Of a stretch of DNA of 64,000 nucleotides, positions 62,951 through 64,000 are shown piece after piece (the first letter of the stretch is position 1; each line of letters starts with the position of its first letter). Origin of the DNA: Anagrus nilaparvatae (lineage: Eukaryota > Arthropoda > Insecta > Hymenoptera > Mymaridae); contig JAKSXM010000380.1 of assembly GCA_022575985.1 (NCBI GenBank), positions 85,716 to 149,715 on the forward strand. The letters are read 5' to 3'. Under the pieces are notes generated by a model. That model saw only the letters and a list, made by a program, of their open reading frames with translations, was not told where the DNA came from and searched no databases. Position numbers and translations under genes: made by a program.

Positions 62951-64000
62951 TCAAAAATATTGTATTTTTAGAATCTTTGGATCTACTTGCTTGAAACCAT
63001 TTGAATTGGTTAAAATTTTTATAAACCAAGTTTACTAATAATAAGAGAATATTCTACGTAGAGGAAAACTAAAACAAATACGGCCCACCAGGCCAGCGTA
63101 ATTAAAAAACAAGATATAAATAAATTAAATAAGTATTAAAATTATTGTATATTTAGAAAAGGCGGATCCACTTTCATGAAACCATTTGAATGGTTAAAAT
63201 TCTTATAAACCAAGTTTGCTTATAATAAAAAAATATATAAAATAGAGAAAAACTTAAACAAATACAGTCCAAAAGGCCTGAGAAATAAAAAAACATAATA
63301 TAAAAAATTTAAATAGGTATCAAAATTATTGTATTTTTATAAACTTTGGATCCACTTGCATGAAACCATTTGAATAGGTTAAAATTTTTATAAAACATGT
63401 TTACTAATAATAAGAAAAAATTCTACGTAGAGGAATACTAAAACAAATACGGCCCTTCAGGCCAGCGTAATTAAAAAACAAGATATAAATAAATTAAATA
63501 AGTATTAAAATTATTGTATATTTAGAAAAGGTGGATCCACTTTCATGAAACCATTTGAATAGGTTAAAATTTTTATAAAACAAGTTTACTTATAATGAAA
63601 AAATATGTAAAATAGAGAAAAACCTAAACAAATACAGTCCAAAAGGCCTGAGAAATAAAAAAACAAGATATAAAAATTTAATTAGGTATCAAAATTATTG
63701 TATTTTTATAAACGTTGGATCTACTTGCATGAAACCATTTGAATTGGTTAAAATTTTTATAAACCCAGTTTACAAATAATGAGAGAATATTCTACGTAGA
63801 GAAAAACTTCAACAAATATGGCCCTTGAGGCCAGCGTAATTAAAAAACAAGATATAAATAAATTAAATAAGTATTAAAATTAATGTATATTTAGAAAAGG
63901 TGGATTCACTTTCATAAAACCATTTGAATAGGTTAAAATTTTTATAAAACAAGTTTACTTATAATGAAAAAATATGTAAAATAGAGAAAAACCTAAACAA
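59980..64000. repeat. Copy of ~51300-55315 (offset 8,677-8,685 bp)
   Basis: TCTAAGTAGA 51599 and 60276; AATGTTTACT 52681 and 61361; CTAAGAAAT about 53118 and 61799; GGCGGATCC about 53369 and 62051; CTTCAAC 55122 and 63807. The growing offset reflects inserted single bases in this copy. It contains the six-B run and ends inside the second hexamer. The window stops mid-B-monomer. Confidence 0.87.
61886..64000. repeat. Hexamer HOR, one full and one partial copy
   Basis: A3-B2-A1-B1-A'-B1 starts at 61886 and again at 62997 (1,111 bp). It matches 53205-55418 in type order and marks. The second copy is cut by the window end about 100 bp short of completion. Confidence 0.87.

Larger units (their letters stand above)
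1..64000. repeat. Satellite DNA array, ~185-bp monomer, two families (A and B), higher-order repeats
   Basis: The motif CCATTTGAA (or CCATTTAAA) recurs every 183-186 bp from base 1 to the last base: for example at 1, 186, 370, 555, 740, 925 and 1110. Every monomer is in the same orientation and no non-satellite sequence interrupts it, so the array extends past both window ends. About 346 monomers fit. Two homologous families alternate irregularly: A (about 133, with TACGTA and GGCCAGCG) and B (about 213, with AGGCCTGAG). G+C is about 22-25%. No open frame exceeds 64 codons and none shows a recognisable domain. Known biology: arrays of nucleosome-sized monomers with HORs are typical of centromeric or pericentromeric heterochromatin. 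That placement is inference here. No gene is present in any part of the window. Confidence 0.97.

Noticed and set aside
62847..63029. Minus-strand open frame of 60 codons
   Set aside because: Sits in the indel-rich stretch. It differs from the 64-codon frames by frameshifts caused by single-base length changes.
1..64000. CRISPR array
   Set aside because: Regular spacing, but the repeat is the whole 185-bp unit with no unique spacers, and no cas gene is present.
1..64000. Transposon or retroelement insertion
   Set aside because: I looked for breaks in the 185-bp register, terminal repeats with target-site duplication, and coding remnants. The register never breaks by more than a few bases.
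1..64000. Telomeric repeats, tRNA, rRNA
   Set aside because: No short telomere-type tandem repeat and no recognisable tRNA or rRNA signature seen on either strand.
1..64000. Bacterial or plasmid iteron/origin array
   Set aside because: Iterons are about 17-22 bp in short clusters next to a rep gene. A 64-kb gene-free array of nucleosome-length units with HORs is a eukaryotic pattern.

Overview
The whole 64 kb window is one uninterrupted tandem satellite array. I see no gene, RNA gene, transposon, CRISPR array or unique sequence in it. The repeat monomer is about 185 bp (183-186), so the window holds about 346 monomers in direct orientation, all in register. The array runs off both ends of the window. 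Hand counts on one monomer of each family give about 25% G+C for family A and about 22% for family B. Array size, a nucleosome-length monomer and higher-order repeats (HORs) point to a eukaryotic nuclear genome, most plausibly a centromeric or pericentromeric block. The low G+C would suit an AT-rich genome such as an insect, but I cannot name the organism from sequence alone.

There are two related monomer families. Family A (about 133 copies by my count) carries the palindrome TCTACGTAGA followed by a GC-rich box of two GGCC motifs and usually CCAGCG. Family B (about 213 copies) has A-tracts in place of the palindrome and AGGCCTGAG in place of the box. The outer parts of the monomers are nearly shared between families, and most differences lie in the central ~65 bp. 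Subtypes are A1, A2, A3 and A' (which differ in the box and flanks), a recurrent A'/A3 chimera (A5), and B1 to B4. A monomers are separated by one or two B monomers (rarely up to six). Two A monomers touch only once, at about 48.95 kb.

Layout: 1-4.8 kb, mixed A/B including a pentamer copied at 46 kb and a 15-monomer segment copied at 54.5 kb. 4.8-11.8 kb, three tandem copies of a 12/13-monomer HOR. 11.8-13.1 kb, mixed. 13.1-15.9 kb, strict A-B dimers. 15.9-17.1 kb, a copy of 10.3-11.55 kb. 17.1-36.2 kb, a large HOR with a 40-monomer period (7,391 bp), expanded to 45 monomers (8,314 bp) in one copy by a 923-bp pentamer duplication. 36.2-47.8 kb, nested 5-, 12-, 11- and 5-monomer duplications. 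47.8-50.4 kb, copies of earlier blocks including the A-A deletion joint. 50.4-53.2 kb, a copied block and a six-B run. 53.2-55.4 kb, two A-B-A-B-A-B hexamers. 56.0-58.2 kb, a fourth 12-mer copy. 60-64 kb repeats 51.3-55.3 kb.

The picture is repeated unequal exchange and local amplification, always in the 185-bp register, leaving chimeric monomers at the joints. A cluster of one-base indels at about 58.1-62.95 kb looks more like poor consensus than biology, and it creates two of the four longest open frames. All coordinates and counts come from reading by eye. Monomer starts are set arbitrarily at the CCATTTGAA motif.
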